Assembly: GCA_030648615.1 (NCBI GenBank)
Contig: JAUSHJ010000040.1
Location: forward strand, 1 to 64,000
Length of the DNA: 64,000 nt
Direction of reading: 5' to 3'
Source: Microcaldota archaeon
Lineage (GTDB): Archaea; Micrarchaeota; Micrarchaeia; Anstonellales; Bilamarchaeaceae
In this document: positions 23,880 through 32,379 of the stretch, piece after piece
Position numbering within the stretch: the first letter of the stretch is position 1
How the letters are laid out: each line of letters begins with the position of its first letter
Translations under genes and position numbers: made by a program
Notes under the pieces: model-generated
The model's database searches: none
What the model was told of the DNA's origin: nothing
Seen by the model: the letters and a program-made list of their open reading frames with translations, nothing else

Positions 23880-25307
23880 ATGACAATGCCAAAACTCATC
23901 TTTGAATACGATACGAAAAATACAAATCATGTTCCTACTGTGAACGAAAAGCTAGATTTACCAGAGCATCTAATTAGAAAAGATCTAACCATTCCTGATA
24001 TTAACGAAGTTGATGTTATAAGGCACTTCACAGAATTAAGCAAGAGAAATTATGGTGTAGATAATGGTTTCTATCCACTAGGTTCGTGCACAATGAAATA
24101 CAATCCAAGGATAAATGAAGACGTGGCAAGATTAAACGGATTCGGAAATCTTCACCCATTAGCAGGAGATGAAAATTCACAGGGTGTCCTAGAGCTTATG
24201 TACAATCTTGAGCACATCTTGTCAGAAGTAACTGGCATGGATGCTGTTTCATTGCAGCCAGCAGCAGGTGCTCATGGAGAAGTAACCTGTTGTATGATCG
24301 CCAGAAAGTACTTTGGAAAGAGTAGAAACAAAGTAATAATTCCAGATTCAGCACACGGAACTAATCCCGCAAGTGCAGCCATGTGCGGTTTTGAAATTGT
24401 AGAGGTAAAAACAAATGCAAAAGGCGGCGTTGACATTGACGAGCTAAGGAGTAAGGTAGATAGCAACACTGCAATGTTTATGCTTACAAATCCAAGTACG
24501 TTAGGATTATTTGAAGAGAATATCGTCGAGATAAATAAAATCTTGCACGATGCTGGTGCACTAACCTATTGTGACGGTGCAAACATGAACGCCATGATGG
24601 GCATCACAAGACCAGGTGATCAAGGTTTTGACATGATGCACCTTAATCTTCACAAAACTTTTAGTACTCCTCACGGTGGTGGAGGTCCAGGCGCAGGTCC
24701 AATTTGCGTAAAGAAACACCTAGCTAAGTATCTTCCAGTTCCAAGAGCCGTAAAACACGGTGACGGTTACAAATTCGAATATAATTATCCAGATTCCATT
24801 GGAAAAGTAAAAGGATTCTTTGGAAATGTTGGAATGCTTGTACGTGCCTATGCCTATGCCAAAGCCTATGGAAAGAATTTGACAAAAGTTTCACAGATCG
24901 CAGTTCTAAGTGCTAATTATATTATGCGTTCTTTGGATAAATACTATCATCTTCCTTACAATAAAACCTGTGCCCATGAATGTGTATTCAGCGGAGAGAA
25001 ACAGGCAGCTAAAGGTGTACACACTATGGATATTGCTAAGCGATTATTGGATTACGGATTCCATGCACCAACGATTTACTTCCCACTAATTGTAAAAGAA
25101 GCGATAATGATTGAACCAACTGAAAGTGAAAGCAAGGCAACGTTAGATTCGTTTATAGAAACGATGAAGAAGATTGCTCATGAAGTTGAAACGCAGCCAG
25201 AATTGCTTCATAACGCACCCACAACTACTCCTGTTGGCAGGCTAGATGGTGTAAAAGCAGCTAGGCAGCCTAACTTGAGATATGAACCTGTTTGTAGGAT
25301 TTGCTAA
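23880..25307 (+). CDS. gcvPB: Glycine dehydrogenase subunit 2 (GcvPB)
   Basis: A 475-residue beta subunit of glycine decarboxylase carrying the PLP site: '[19 protein letters not shown]' near residue 258 holds the Schiff-base Lys. Other blocks are '[13 protein letters not shown]' near residue 65, '[12 protein letters not shown]' and '[17 protein letters not shown]'. Length is as expected. It directly follows the gcvPA stop; either ATG at 23880 or 23886 could serve. Its stop touches the stop of the convergent gene at 25308. Confidence 0.97.
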   Translation: MTMPKLIFEYDTKNTNHVPTVNEKLDLPEHLIRKDLTIPDINEVDVIRHFTELSKRNYGVDNGFYPLGSCTMKYNPRINEDVARLNGFGNLHPLAGDENSQGVLELMYNLEHILSEVTGMDAVSLQPAAGAHGEVTCCMIARKYFGKSRNKVIIPDSAHGTNPASAAMCGFEIVEVKTNAKGGVDIDELRSKVDSNTAMFMLTNPSTLGLFEENIVEINKILHDAGALTYCDGANMNAMMGITRPGDQGFDMMHLNLHKTFSTPHGGGGPGAGPICVKKHLAKYLPVPRAVKHGDGYKFEYNYPDSIGKVKGFFGNVGMLVRAYAYAKAYGKNLTKVSQIAVLSANYIMRSLDKYYHLPYNKTCAHECVFSGEKQAAKGVHTMDIAKRLLDYGFHAPTIYFPLIVKEAIMIEPTESESKATLDSFIETMKKIAHEVETQPELLHNAPTTTPVGRLDGVKAARQPNLRYEPVCRIC

Positions 25308-25877
25308 TTACTCCTGTCCTACTTCTCGTCTATCTTTGTCTTCTTCAGTCTGAGGTAAAAACCTAGATCTTTTTATGCCTATAAGACTAATTCCTGATGA
25401 GGTTACACAATGACAGTTTACGAGAAAATTAGTGCTGAAAGGTATTGTTATTTCATCACCGGTATTTTTTCTTAATTCCGAGTCTGTTAGTGGTAAAAGA
25501 ACTATTACTCCACTATCTGTAATATCATAGACAATTGGAATTTCTAAAGTTGCAATTGATCTAGACATCCCAGTTACAAATGAAGAACATGAATCTGGAA
25601 GAAGAGAAAAGTTAATCAAATGATCCCCGATCCGTATTTTTCTTTGATTTGAAGAGAGAACAAAACTAGTTACTGGTATTTCTGATATATCTGATGAAGG
25701 TTTTGCACCTATATTGTGGAGCCTTTTATATTCTGCTGGGGGAAGATAATCCGTTTGATCAGTGTATGCTTTTGATATTTTAGGAGTTAAAATAATTCCA
25801 GCAATAAGAAGCAGTCGGGCTGAGAATCTGAAAATCGCAGTTCTATGATTTATTGGCATATTCGATAGTTTATGCAT
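25308..25877 (-). CDS. Hypothetical secreted protein
   Basis: A 189-residue protein with an N-terminal hydrophobic segment ('FSARLLLIAGIILTPKIS') followed by an Ala that could be a signal-peptide cleavage site. The mature part is rich in beta-prone stretches such as 'KIRIGDHLINFSLLP' and 'DSGVIVLLPLTDSEL'. The tail is charged. No family is recognised. It is divergent from the 284-residue gene, and the two starts are about 90 bp apart. Confidence 0.6.
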   Translation of the reverse strand: MHKLSNMPINHRTAIFRFSARLLLIAGIILTPKISKAYTDQTDYLPPAEYKRLHNIGAKPSSDISEIPVTSFVLSSNQRKIRIGDHLINFSLLPDSCSSFVTGMSRSIATLEIPIVYDITDSGVIVLLPLTDSELRKNTGDEITIPFSTNFLVNCHCVTSSGISLIGIKRSRFLPQTEEDKDRREVGQE

Positions 25878-25966
25878 AATTTATTTAACTCGTTTCAAAT
25901 TATAAGTATTCCGAACTTTAATTTTCGATGCAAATGTTTAAATTTTTTTACAAACATAGGTAAATT

Positions 25967-26821
25967 ATGCTTCTTAGGAATACGAAACTCAACCCAGTGC
26001 CCGGAATACATTTTATTGAATTGTCAAGACAGCGACCTGTCCAACGACTTTTGTTGATAGAACAACTCAGAATAGCTGCAGATGAAAAACCAAAATCTTC
26101 CGAATGGCAAGACAGAGGCATTGTGCAGTTACATTCTGGATCTTTTAGGGTTTCCGAACTCCCAGGTCTGATTAGTTATCGTCAAGTTGGCACATTTGGC
26201 GTGTCTGCTTCTATTGGGGAATCCAGTCAGAGATTTTTAGTGCCTCTTCTAGGAGAAATACGGACAATGGCAGAACTTCAGTTACGCTTAAATTCCATTG
26301 AACACTTTCCACTTGAACATCTCCTAAGAGAAGTAGAATCAAAAGTAACAAAAGAAAGAAGTTGGCACGAATTAAAACTGAAATTAAATTCATTTTTAGG
26401 TCGTTACGAAAAACTGACTCCAGAAGAGGCAAGAGAATTCAGAGATTCTATTTATGCATTTCTTCATAGGATGGTAACTGAACTTAGGGTTTTGACAGAT
26501 GATCAAGAAATTTATATGACCTTGGCTGCTATGTTAAGAGCAGCAAAAGGATTTAGTGACCGTGCAGATCATAAAACTGAAGTATTAGATTCATTGGTAT
26601 GGAGATTAGAACATATACATAATTTTCTGAGGCATTCTGAACTTTTTACATGTCTAACTAACTCACGTAATCCAAATTTAGAAGTTGCTAAAAGACACTT
26701 TAATTTTTGGTTAAATTCATATGACGGTTACTATCTAGGTTCTTCCAACCATAATCCTGCAAGACAAGATTGGGAAGCATTCGAAGATATGTGTACAGAG
26801 CGTAAATCAGTGATGGAATAA
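25967..26821 (+). CDS. Hypothetical protein, largely helical
   Basis: A 284-residue soluble protein. The first 90 residues are mixed; residues 90-230 are helical with heptad-like charge patterns ('LEHLLREVESKVTKERSWHE'), and the end is aromatic-rich ('FNFWLNSYDGYYLG'). No catalytic motif or named domain is recognised. TTAT-rich sequence precedes the ATG with no strong ribosome site, and an upstream ATG at 25872 in another frame is a shadow. Confidence 0.55.
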   Translation: MLLRNTKLNPVPGIHFIELSRQRPVQRLLLIEQLRIAADEKPKSSEWQDRGIVQLHSGSFRVSELPGLISYRQVGTFGVSASIGESSQRFLVPLLGEIRTMAELQLRLNSIEHFPLEHLLREVESKVTKERSWHELKLKLNSFLGRYEKLTPEEAREFRDSIYAFLHRMVTELRVLTDDQEIYMTLAAMLRAAKGFSDRADHKTEVLDSLVWRLEHIHNFLRHSELFTCLTNSRNPNLEVAKRHFNFWLNSYDGYYLGSSNHNPARQDWEAFEDMCTERKSVME

Positions 26822-26854
26822 GCTTTTCGGTACACGTCTTTACTATTTCTGATT

Positions 26855-26961
26855 CTACTGTAAATTCTATCGATGTTAAAGAATTCTTCTTTAATAGTTG
26901 TAACTTGCAAAGCAATTTACTCGAATTTACAACAAGACAAATTCCTTTTCAATTTGTCTTT
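26855..26961. repeat. Double-palindrome element (TGTAAATT type), copy 1, with extra nested hairpin
   Basis: TGTAAATTC pairs with GAATTTACA, and directly after it AGACAAATT pairs with AATTTGTCT. The same two-hairpin unit occurs at 41605-41660 and 42320-42370. In this copy the loop of the first hairpin is about 55 bp longer and contains a further palindrome, TTAAAGAA/TTCTTTAA. It lies between a hypothetical gene and lipA. Confidence 0.8.
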
Positions 26962-27010
26962 TCTTTTCTTTCTATCTATTTTTTAATCATTTTTATTCAA
27001 ATGAAGAAAC

Positions 27011-27949
27011 ATGACTAATTGTAATCCTTTTGTTAACCCAGATACTGCACAGAAACCACCATGGCTAAAGATAAAACTGCCAGAAGGTGACGAGATAGGG
27101 AAATACGAGCACGTTAAACAACTCACAAAATCAAAAAAGCTTCATACTATTTGCGTAGAAGCAAGATGTCCAAATATTAATGAATGTTGGAGTGGCGGAA
27201 CAGCCACTTTCTTACTTATGGGGGATATTTGCACCCGTTACTGTAGATTTTGTCATACTAAAAGTGCAAGAGAAGGAGTTCCAATGCGGGATCTGAAAGA
27301 AGAACCAGAACACTTGGCAGATGCAGTAAAAGAAATGAAACTGGAATATATCGTGCTCACTTCCGTAGATCGTGATGATCTTTCAGATCAAGGGTCAGAA
27401 CATTTTGCAACTTGCGTAAGAAAAGTCAAGGAAACTACTCCACACGTTTTAGTTGAACTTCTAATTCCAGATTTCAGGGCAGATGAAAAATGCTTGAAGA
27501 CGGTAGTAGACTCAGGTGCAGAAGTAGTTGGACACAACATGGAAACTGTTGAACGATTGCAGGGAACCGTGAGGGACAATCGTGCAGGTTATCAACAATC
27601 TCTCAGTGTTCTTACTACAATAAAAAAAATCAATCCAAATACTTATACAAAAACAGCATTGATGCTTGGTCTAGGAGAAACAGATGAAGAAATTGAGAAA
27701 ACAATGGATGACCTGAGAGCAATCAATTGCGACATAATTACATTTGGTCAGTATCTCCAGCCAAGCAAAAAACACATCGCAGTTCAAAGTTACGTTACAC
27801 CAGAAAAATTTAAATTCTGGCAGAAAAAAGCTGAGGACAAAGGATTTTTATATTGTGCAGCAGGGCCATATGTAAGAAGCAGTTATAGAGCTGGGGAATT
27901 TTTCATGAAAGGTATTTTAGAGAAAAAGAAAAAAGGTGCTTTGGCATGA
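27011..27949 (+). CDS. lipA: Lipoyl synthase
   Basis: A 312-residue radical SAM enzyme that inserts two sulphurs into octanoyl-GcvH. Both iron-sulphur motifs are intact: the auxiliary cluster motif 'CVEARCPNINEC' near residue 48 and the radical SAM motif 'CTRYCRFCHT' near residue 75. Family blocks 'LTSVDRDDLSDQGSEHF' and 'LKTGLMLGLGE'-like 'ALMLGLGETDEEI' are present. Its only visible client here is GcvH. The stop overlaps the next ATG (ATGA), so it is coupled to the lipoate ligase genes. Confidence 0.97.
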   Translation: MTNCNPFVNPDTAQKPPWLKIKLPEGDEIGKYEHVKQLTKSKKLHTICVEARCPNINECWSGGTATFLLMGDICTRYCRFCHTKSAREGVPMRDLKEEPEHLADAVKEMKLEYIVLTSVDRDDLSDQGSEHFATCVRKVKETTPHVLVELLIPDFRADEKCLKTVVDSGAEVVGHNMETVERLQGTVRDNRAGYQQSLSVLTTIKKINPNTYTKTALMLGLGETDEEIEKTMDDLRAINCDIITFGQYLQPSKKHIAVQSYVTPEKFKFWQKKAEDKGFLYCAAGPYVRSSYRAGEFFMKGILEKKKKGALA

Positions 27950-28221
27950 AATCTGGAAAAAATATTTACAAAGCAGGTAAACTCCTCAAAATATCTTTAG
28001 AATACGATAACGTAATTAGACAAATAAAAATCACAGGAGACTTTTTTCTTTATCCTGAAGAAGGAATTGAGCAATTACAGTTACAGCTTATAGGGGCAGA
28101 GTTAACTAAAGAAAAACTAACTGATCGAATAAATCAAATTCTAAAAATTGAAAAACTTGAACCGTTCGGTTTTAATTCAGAGCAATTAGCTGAAGCAATT
28201 TTAGGTGCGTGCAAAGAGTGA
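27946..28221 (+). CDS. lplB: Lipoate-protein ligase accessory subunit (LplB)
   Basis: A 91-residue protein equal to the C-terminal accessory domain of bacterial LplA. 'GDFFLYPEEGIEQLQLQLIG' near residue 35 is the typical core. In Thermoplasma and some other archaea lipoate ligase is split into LplA and LplB, and both are needed to make lipoyl-AMP. It overlaps the lipA stop by 4 bp and ends 4 bp before the lplA ATG. Confidence 0.87.
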   Translation: MKSGKNIYKAGKLLKISLEYDNVIRQIKITGDFFLYPEEGIEQLQLQLIGAELTKEKLTDRINQILKIEKLEPFGFNSEQLAEAILGACKE

Positions 28222-28225
28222 TCGT

Positions 28226-28957
28226 ATGAATAATATTCGTTTGCTAAAAACCGGAGCACATTCAGCTGCATGGAATATGGCTTTAGACGAAGCAATGATG
28301 CAAATTGCAGCAGAAAGTAACGAATGGATCCCATCACTCAGATTCTACTCATGGACGCCATCTGCAGTCAGCATCGGCTATTTCCAAAGTCTGAACGAAG
28401 AAGTAGACTTAGATGCATGCAAGAAACACGGAGTGGACATAGTAAGACGTTTAACTGGAGGCGGCGCAGTTTTCCACGATTCGGAGTTAACTTATTCATT
28501 TATTACAAAAGAATATCCAAACGGAATTCATGATTCATATCATTTGATTTGTGGTGCAATTACTGATGGTTTGAAAACAATAGGAATTGATAGTCAGTTT
28601 ATTCCAATCAATGACCTTCTAGTTAATGGAAAGAAATTTTCAGGTAATGCGCAAACTCGCAAGAAAGGGGTACTACTTCAGCACGGTACGATCCTCTTGA
28701 AAGTTGATGTTGACAAAATGTTCGAACTGCTCAAAGTTCCAAATGAAAAACTAAAAGGCAAGTTAATTTCTGATGTCAAACAAAGAGTTACTGCATTGGA
28801 CAAATCATTCGAAGAAGTAGAATCTGCATTGGAAAAAGGGTTTGCACAGAGATTTAATGCAAACGTGGAGAGGAGTGAATTAAGTGATGAAGAGCTGAAG
28901 AAATGCAATGAACTAATTAGCAAGTATTCTTCAATGGAATGGGTCGGGAGAATATGA
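28226..28957 (+). CDS. lplA: Lipoate-protein ligase A, catalytic subunit
   Basis: A 243-residue biotin/lipoate ligase-fold enzyme that attaches lipoate or octanoate to the GcvH lysine. Motifs are 'MALDEAMMQIAAES', 'RFYSWTPSAVSIGYFQ', 'DIVRRLTGGGAVFHDSELTY' near residue 75 and 'KFSGNAQTRKKGVLLQHG' near residue 145 with the catalytic Lys. The accessory domain is supplied by the separate lplB gene. The ATG at 28226 with GTGAT upstream is chosen instead of the in-frame 28205. Confidence 0.94.
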   Translation: MNNIRLLKTGAHSAAWNMALDEAMMQIAAESNEWIPSLRFYSWTPSAVSIGYFQSLNEEVDLDACKKHGVDIVRRLTGGGAVFHDSELTYSFITKEYPNGIHDSYHLICGAITDGLKTIGIDSQFIPINDLLVNGKKFSGNAQTRKKGVLLQHGTILLKVDVDKMFELLKVPNEKLKGKLISDVKQRVTALDKSFEEVESALEKGFAQRFNANVERSELSDEELKKCNELISKYSSMEWVGRI

Positions 28958-28958
28958 T

Positions 28959-29580
28959 CTATTTACCAAAATTCTTTCGTGCTTTCATTTCCTCTTTTAA
29001 ACCGCCTAATAATGGGTCGTTGGTTCGTAAATGCATGTCAACTATTTTTGTTCTTTCAGTATTTTTCAAGAATTCGGAATCTATAACTGCGTATTTATCG
29101 GTTCCTCTTCTATATGTCTGATACGTATGGTCCGTATAACCTTGATAATCGATAGATAATGGTTTATATCCCAAGGCCGTTAATCTTTTTTTTATGTCAT
29201 CAGCGGTAAAACCTTGCTTGTAAAATTCACTCTGCACCTTGAATGTAGGTAATCTATTATGCAGGATATCAAAAGCTTCCATTTTAGTGCGAATAAACTG
29301 ATCATTTGTCTTAATATTAATCCGAAACGTCTGGTCTGTAAGTTGTGTTACTGCGAAAGTAACATAAAAAGAACCCGTAGCATCGTTTTTTTTTAAATGT
29401 GGTTTCATAATAAACACTGCCATCTGGTTTGCGTTCCGCTACAGGTTTTTTGTTGCCGGTTTGATAAATATACCCAAAGCTAGGGAGTATAGAGAAAAAG
29501 TCCTGCGGATTAAAAGGATCCGTTTTAGTAGTCAGAGAATAATTTAATTCTTTGGACGTTTCTTTATTTTTCATTGTCAT
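28959..29580 (-). pseudogene. Hypothetical gene split by a frameshift at a run of nine A
   Basis: Two overlapping frames, 29317-29580 and 28959-29423, continue one another. The first gives '...GSVYYETTFKK' and then loses sense; the second makes sense from 'NDATGSFYVTFAVTQL' onward. The switch lies in the run of nine A (minus strand, about 29386-29394). Joined, they give one protein of about 205 residues ('DPFNPQDFFSILPSFGYIY' to 'LLGGLKEEMKARK') of unknown function, with repeated 'TDHTYQTYRRGTDKY' aromatic-polar texture. A sequencing error, a real mutation or programmed slippage are all possible. Confidence 0.7.
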
Positions 29581-29686
29581 ATCATCATTACTCGAACTAT
29601 GATAGTTGCATTATGCTTACAATAGCATTTTAATACTTTTGCTCCTATACCAATCAATTAATGTTTATTTTAAAACGGTGAAATAT

Positions 29687-29794
29687 ATGATAGTACCAAT
29701 GAAAATGGATGACGATGAAGACTGGGAAGACGAAGATTTCGATGATGAAGAATGGGACGAAGAAGGAGATGAAGAAGGAGAAGAAGAATTCTAA
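29687..29794 (+). CDS. Very acidic 35-residue microprotein
   Basis: After 'MIVPMKM' nearly every residue is Asp, Glu, Trp, Phe or Gly ('DDDEDWEDEDFDDEEWDEE'), with about 22 acidic residues out of 35. GGTGA sits at the right distance before the ATG at 29687, so it looks translated; the longer track frame from 29606 is not supported. Such a chain could act as a nucleic-acid mimic or bind cations or basic proteins, but no homologue is known to me. The spacer that follows is a bidirectional T/A-rich terminator. Confidence 0.6.
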   Translation: MIVPMKMDDDEDWEDEDFDDEEWDEEGDEEGEEEF

Positions 29795-29885
29795 CCTTAT
29801 AATTCTATTTTTTAATTTTTTTTAACTTTTTTTTAATTTTAAAATATACTTACTATAAAAAATGAAAAAAAGAAAAAAAAACTAT
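29795..29885. terminator. Bidirectional T-run/A-run terminator
   Basis: Between two convergent genes, repeated T runs on the plus strand (TTTTTTAATTTTTTTT) are followed by A runs that act as T runs on the minus strand. This fits U-rich archaeal termination in both directions. Confidence 0.6.
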
Positions 29886-30164
29886 TTACTTCTTTAACGT
29901 AATATTCAAAAATTGTGTTTCTCCTGCAACTGTGATTACGCTTGATTTATAATCCGGATAACCTTCTTTAGTTACACTAATAATATGTTTTCCTGGTACT
30001 AATCCAATACTAAGCGGAGTTTGACCACGCGTAACATCGTCGATTGATACATATCCGCCATCCGGCGTAGAATAAACTTTTAATACGCTTGCTGTTGCTT
30101 TCACGTTGTTGACTAATATTATTGAAAGAAACGCTAGCAATGCCACAACCATCACTCTTTTCAT
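29886..30164 (-). CDS. Secreted PEGA-domain protein
   Basis: A 92-residue protein with a signal peptide ('VMVVALLAFLSIILVNNVKA') and then a single PEGA domain: 'VYSTPDGGYVSIDDVTRGQT' leading to 'GLVPGKHIISVTKEGYPDY'. PEGA domains are small beta-rich modules found in surface proteins. It is unusually short, being little more than the domain. It ends at the shared terminator region and is divergent from tRNA-Arg. Confidence 0.82.
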   Translation of the reverse strand: MKRVMVVALLAFLSIILVNNVKATASVLKVYSTPDGGYVSIDDVTRGQTPLSIGLVPGKHIISVTKEGYPDYKSSVITVAGETQFLNITLKK

Positions 30165-30231
30165 TCAAATCACCAAATATGCTACAACGATAATATATAA
30201 AAGAGTTACATAGCTAATTAGAATAAGGAAA

Positions 30232-30599
30232 GGGCCCGTAGCGCAGCTAAAGTTTTGAGTCTCGATTTCTGTGTTTCGAATTTTATTCATTCGAAACCAA
30301 AAGTAGAAAACTGAAAACTTCTGCTATGGACAGCGCGGCAGCCTTCTAAGAAATTTCTTTCGGTAATCTAAAGAAATTTCATAAAGAAAGAGGAAAGCTG
30401 TAGGTCATGGGTTCAAAACAGTCTTCAGTCTTGAAGTTTTGAGTCTAGTAAAATTATAATTACGAGACGTGAAACAGGACAACCATAAATCGACAAGCTT
30501 GTTGCTTCGAGTGATAAGATGCTCAGTGTTCGAACAATCGAACACTCGGGAACATCGATTTATCGGGAACTGGAGACAGTGTATTTCCCATCGGGCCCG
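30232..30599 (+). tRNA. tRNA-Arg (TCT) with three introns, one of 168 nt
   Basis: Exons 30232-30248, 30327-30348, 30396-30417 and 30586-30599 join to 75 nt: acceptor GGGCCCG/CGGGCCC, D-arm GCGC-AGCTTGGACA-GCGC, anticodon arm GCAGC-CTTCTAA-GCTGT, variable AGGTC, T-arm ATGGG-TTCAAAT-CCCAT, discriminator G. Introns are 78 nt (D-loop, 17/18), 47 nt (37/38) and 168 nt (59/60). BHB folds: intron 1 has central GCAG/CTGC with inner AAGTTTT/AAAACTT; intron 2 has central CTTC/GAGG; intron 3 has central TTCA/TGTA and inner CAGTCTTC/GGAGACAG, each with one mismatch. Intron 3 contains a palindrome GTGTTCGA/TCGAACAC and GAGTCT-type repeats like those between genes. Confidence 0.88.
30418..30585 (+). repeat. 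Palindrome-bearing 168-nt T-loop intron of tRNA-Arg
   Basis: The intron is four to five times longer than the other T-loop introns here (31 and 42 nt). It contains GTGTTCGA/TCGAACAC (30527-30546), CAAGCTTGTTGC, which matches the start of the gcvH leader cluster, and GTTTTGAGTCTAG. The extra length is thus made of the same repeat types that lie between genes. Confidence 0.7.
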
Positions 30600-30637
30600 A
30601 TTTATTTTCATGTAAATGATAATCAAAAGGTGGTAGT

Positions 30638-30898
30638 ATGAAAGACAACATTGATCAGATTGCAGAAATGCTCAGTACGCTTACTGAAGATACAACTATT
30701 CCAAAAAACATAAGAAAAGCTCTTAGTGAAGCTAGGGATAGATTGAAGGGATCGGATGATGCAAATATCAAAGTAAGTGCCGCAGTATATCTGATTGAAT
30801 CTATAAGTGAAGATATCAATATGCCATCCCACGCGAGAACTCAAGTATGGGCAGTCATGAGTATGTTAGAATCTTTGAAAATAAATCCTATTCAGTAA
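30638..30898 (+). CDS. UPF0147 family protein
   Basis: An 86-residue, all-helical archaeal protein of the UPF0147 family: 'LTEDTTIPKNIRKALSEARD' then 'VSAAVYLIESISEDINMPSH' and 'ARTQVWAVMSMLESL'. Function is unknown in the family. AAAGGTGG lies before the ATG. It is immediately followed by the DNA polymerase small-subunit gene, so the two are probably co-transcribed. Confidence 0.9.
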   Translation: MKDNIDQIAEMLSTLTEDTTIPKNIRKALSEARDRLKGSDDANIKVSAAVYLIESISEDINMPSHARTQVWAVMSMLESLKINPIQ

Positions 30899-30912
30899 TT
30901 AAAACAGGCGGT

Positions 30913-32358
30913 ATGGTGAATAGTTTATCGGTGCTTGTTCAAAATGGTATTCGCGTAAGTACAGATGCAGAAGAGATGCTTAAGAATATCGAAGATCAGG
31001 AAATTGTTGATAAGCTAATTAAATTAAATAAACCGATGATTACAAAAGAAGATCTGGAAACTTTGTTAAGAAAAGAAGAAACCATAGTAGAAAAGGTTGA
31101 TATATTACGGTCCAGTGATTTCAATCCTATTGCGAAAGAATATTCTCCAGATATAGAAGTTCTACATGCTAAAGATATCACTGGGAAATCCAGGACAAGG
31201 GGAGAAGTTGACGATTTTGTAAGTTATTTTAAGAATCGTTACGAACGCATATCAAGAATGCTTCGAGCCCCTGGGAGATATCCGCAGATGGATCTTGGGG
31301 AAGTTAAACGTCATGTTGGAGAACGTGTGCGTGTAATCGTAACTGTGATGGAAAAACGAGATACACAAAAAGGAAATTTGCTTCTTGAAGTAGAAGATTT
31401 GACAGGGAGATTTAAGATTATAATAACTTCTAATTCTAAAAATGAAAAACTAGAAGAGAAATCTAAAAATATTTTACTTGATGATATAATTGCAATTACC
31501 GGGAAGGTATTTGAACCTTTCATGATTGCTGAAGATATAGAATGGCCCGACATTCCAGTACTTCGGGAAAGGAAATTCTCTGAACTTGATGTTGCAACCG
31601 TTTATATTTCTGACTTACATTTTGGTTCCAAGTATTTTCTTGACCATTATTTGAATCTTTTTGTAGATTGGATTCATGGGAAAGGTGAGGCAAAAGAGCT
31701 CGCTGGAAAAGTAAAATATATGGTAGTCGCCGGTGATCTAGTAGACGGCATAGGCATCTATCCTAATCAAGAAAAAGAATTGGTAGTTAAGGACATCTAC
31801 AAACAATATGATATGTTTGAAGATTTTCTTGAGAAGATTCCTGATTACGTAGAAGTTATAATATCTCCTGGAAATCATGATGCTGTGAGACGTGGAGAAC
31901 CGATGCCAGCCATACCGACAGAATTTATTAAAAACGATGTAATCCGAGTTGGAAATCCATCCACTGTTATCATAGAAGGTCTTAGACATCTGATTTATCA
32001 CGGTACTTCCATGGATTCACTCATTGCAGCATTGCCCAATGCCAGTTATAGTCATCCAGAAAAAGTTATGACGGAGTATCTGAAACGAAGGCATCTTTCA
32101 CCAATATATGGTGGTAATCTTATAATTCCGGAAAAAGTCGACTATCTTGTAATAGATGACCCACCAGATATTCTTCACTGCGGTCACGTTCATAGAAACG
32201 GATACATGCTTTATCGTGGAACGTTGGTAATAAATTCAGGCACTTTTCAGGATAGGACTGATTACCAAATGAAGCAAGGTCACGTACCAACGCCAGCGAT
32301 GGTTCCAGTTTATGAAATGAAATATGGTAGGTTGAGAACCTTAGATTTCAAGGTATGA
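30913..32358 (+). CDS. polB: DNA polymerase D small subunit DP1 (exonuclease)
   Basis: About 481 residues. The N-terminal helical part is followed by an OB-fold ('VGERVRVIVTVMEKRDT') and a calcineurin-like phosphodiesterase domain with a complete metal site: 'YISDLHFGSK', 'VVAGDLVDGIG', 'ISPGNHDAVRR' and 'HCGHVHRNGY'. DP1 gives the 3'-5' proofreading activity of polymerase D and links to PCNA. The start is taken at 30913, since the upstream 22 residues overlap UPF0147. The DP2 gene follows within 25 bp, an arrangement that would favour balanced synthesis of both subunits. Confidence 0.94.
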   Translation: MVNSLSVLVQNGIRVSTDAEEMLKNIEDQEIVDKLIKLNKPMITKEDLETLLRKEETIVEKVDILRSSDFNPIAKEYSPDIEVLHAKDITGKSRTRGEVDDFVSYFKNRYERISRMLRAPGRYPQMDLGEVKRHVGERVRVIVTVMEKRDTQKGNLLLEVEDLTGRFKIIITSNSKNEKLEEKSKNILLDDIIAITGKVFEPFMIAEDIEWPDIPVLRERKFSELDVATVYISDLHFGSKYFLDHYLNLFVDWIHGKGEAKELAGKVKYMVVAGDLVDGIGIYPNQEKELVVKDIYKQYDMFEDFLEKIPDYVEVIISPGNHDAVRRGEPMPAIPTEFIKNDVIRVGNPSTVIIEGLRHLIYHGTSMDSLIAALPNASYSHPEKVMTEYLKRRHLSPIYGGNLIIPEKVDYLVIDDPPDILHCGHVHRNGYMLYRGTLVINSGTFQDRTDYQMKQGHVPTPAMVPVYEMKYGRLRTLDFKV

Positions 32359-32379
32359 TTATTATTTGATGTGATATCA

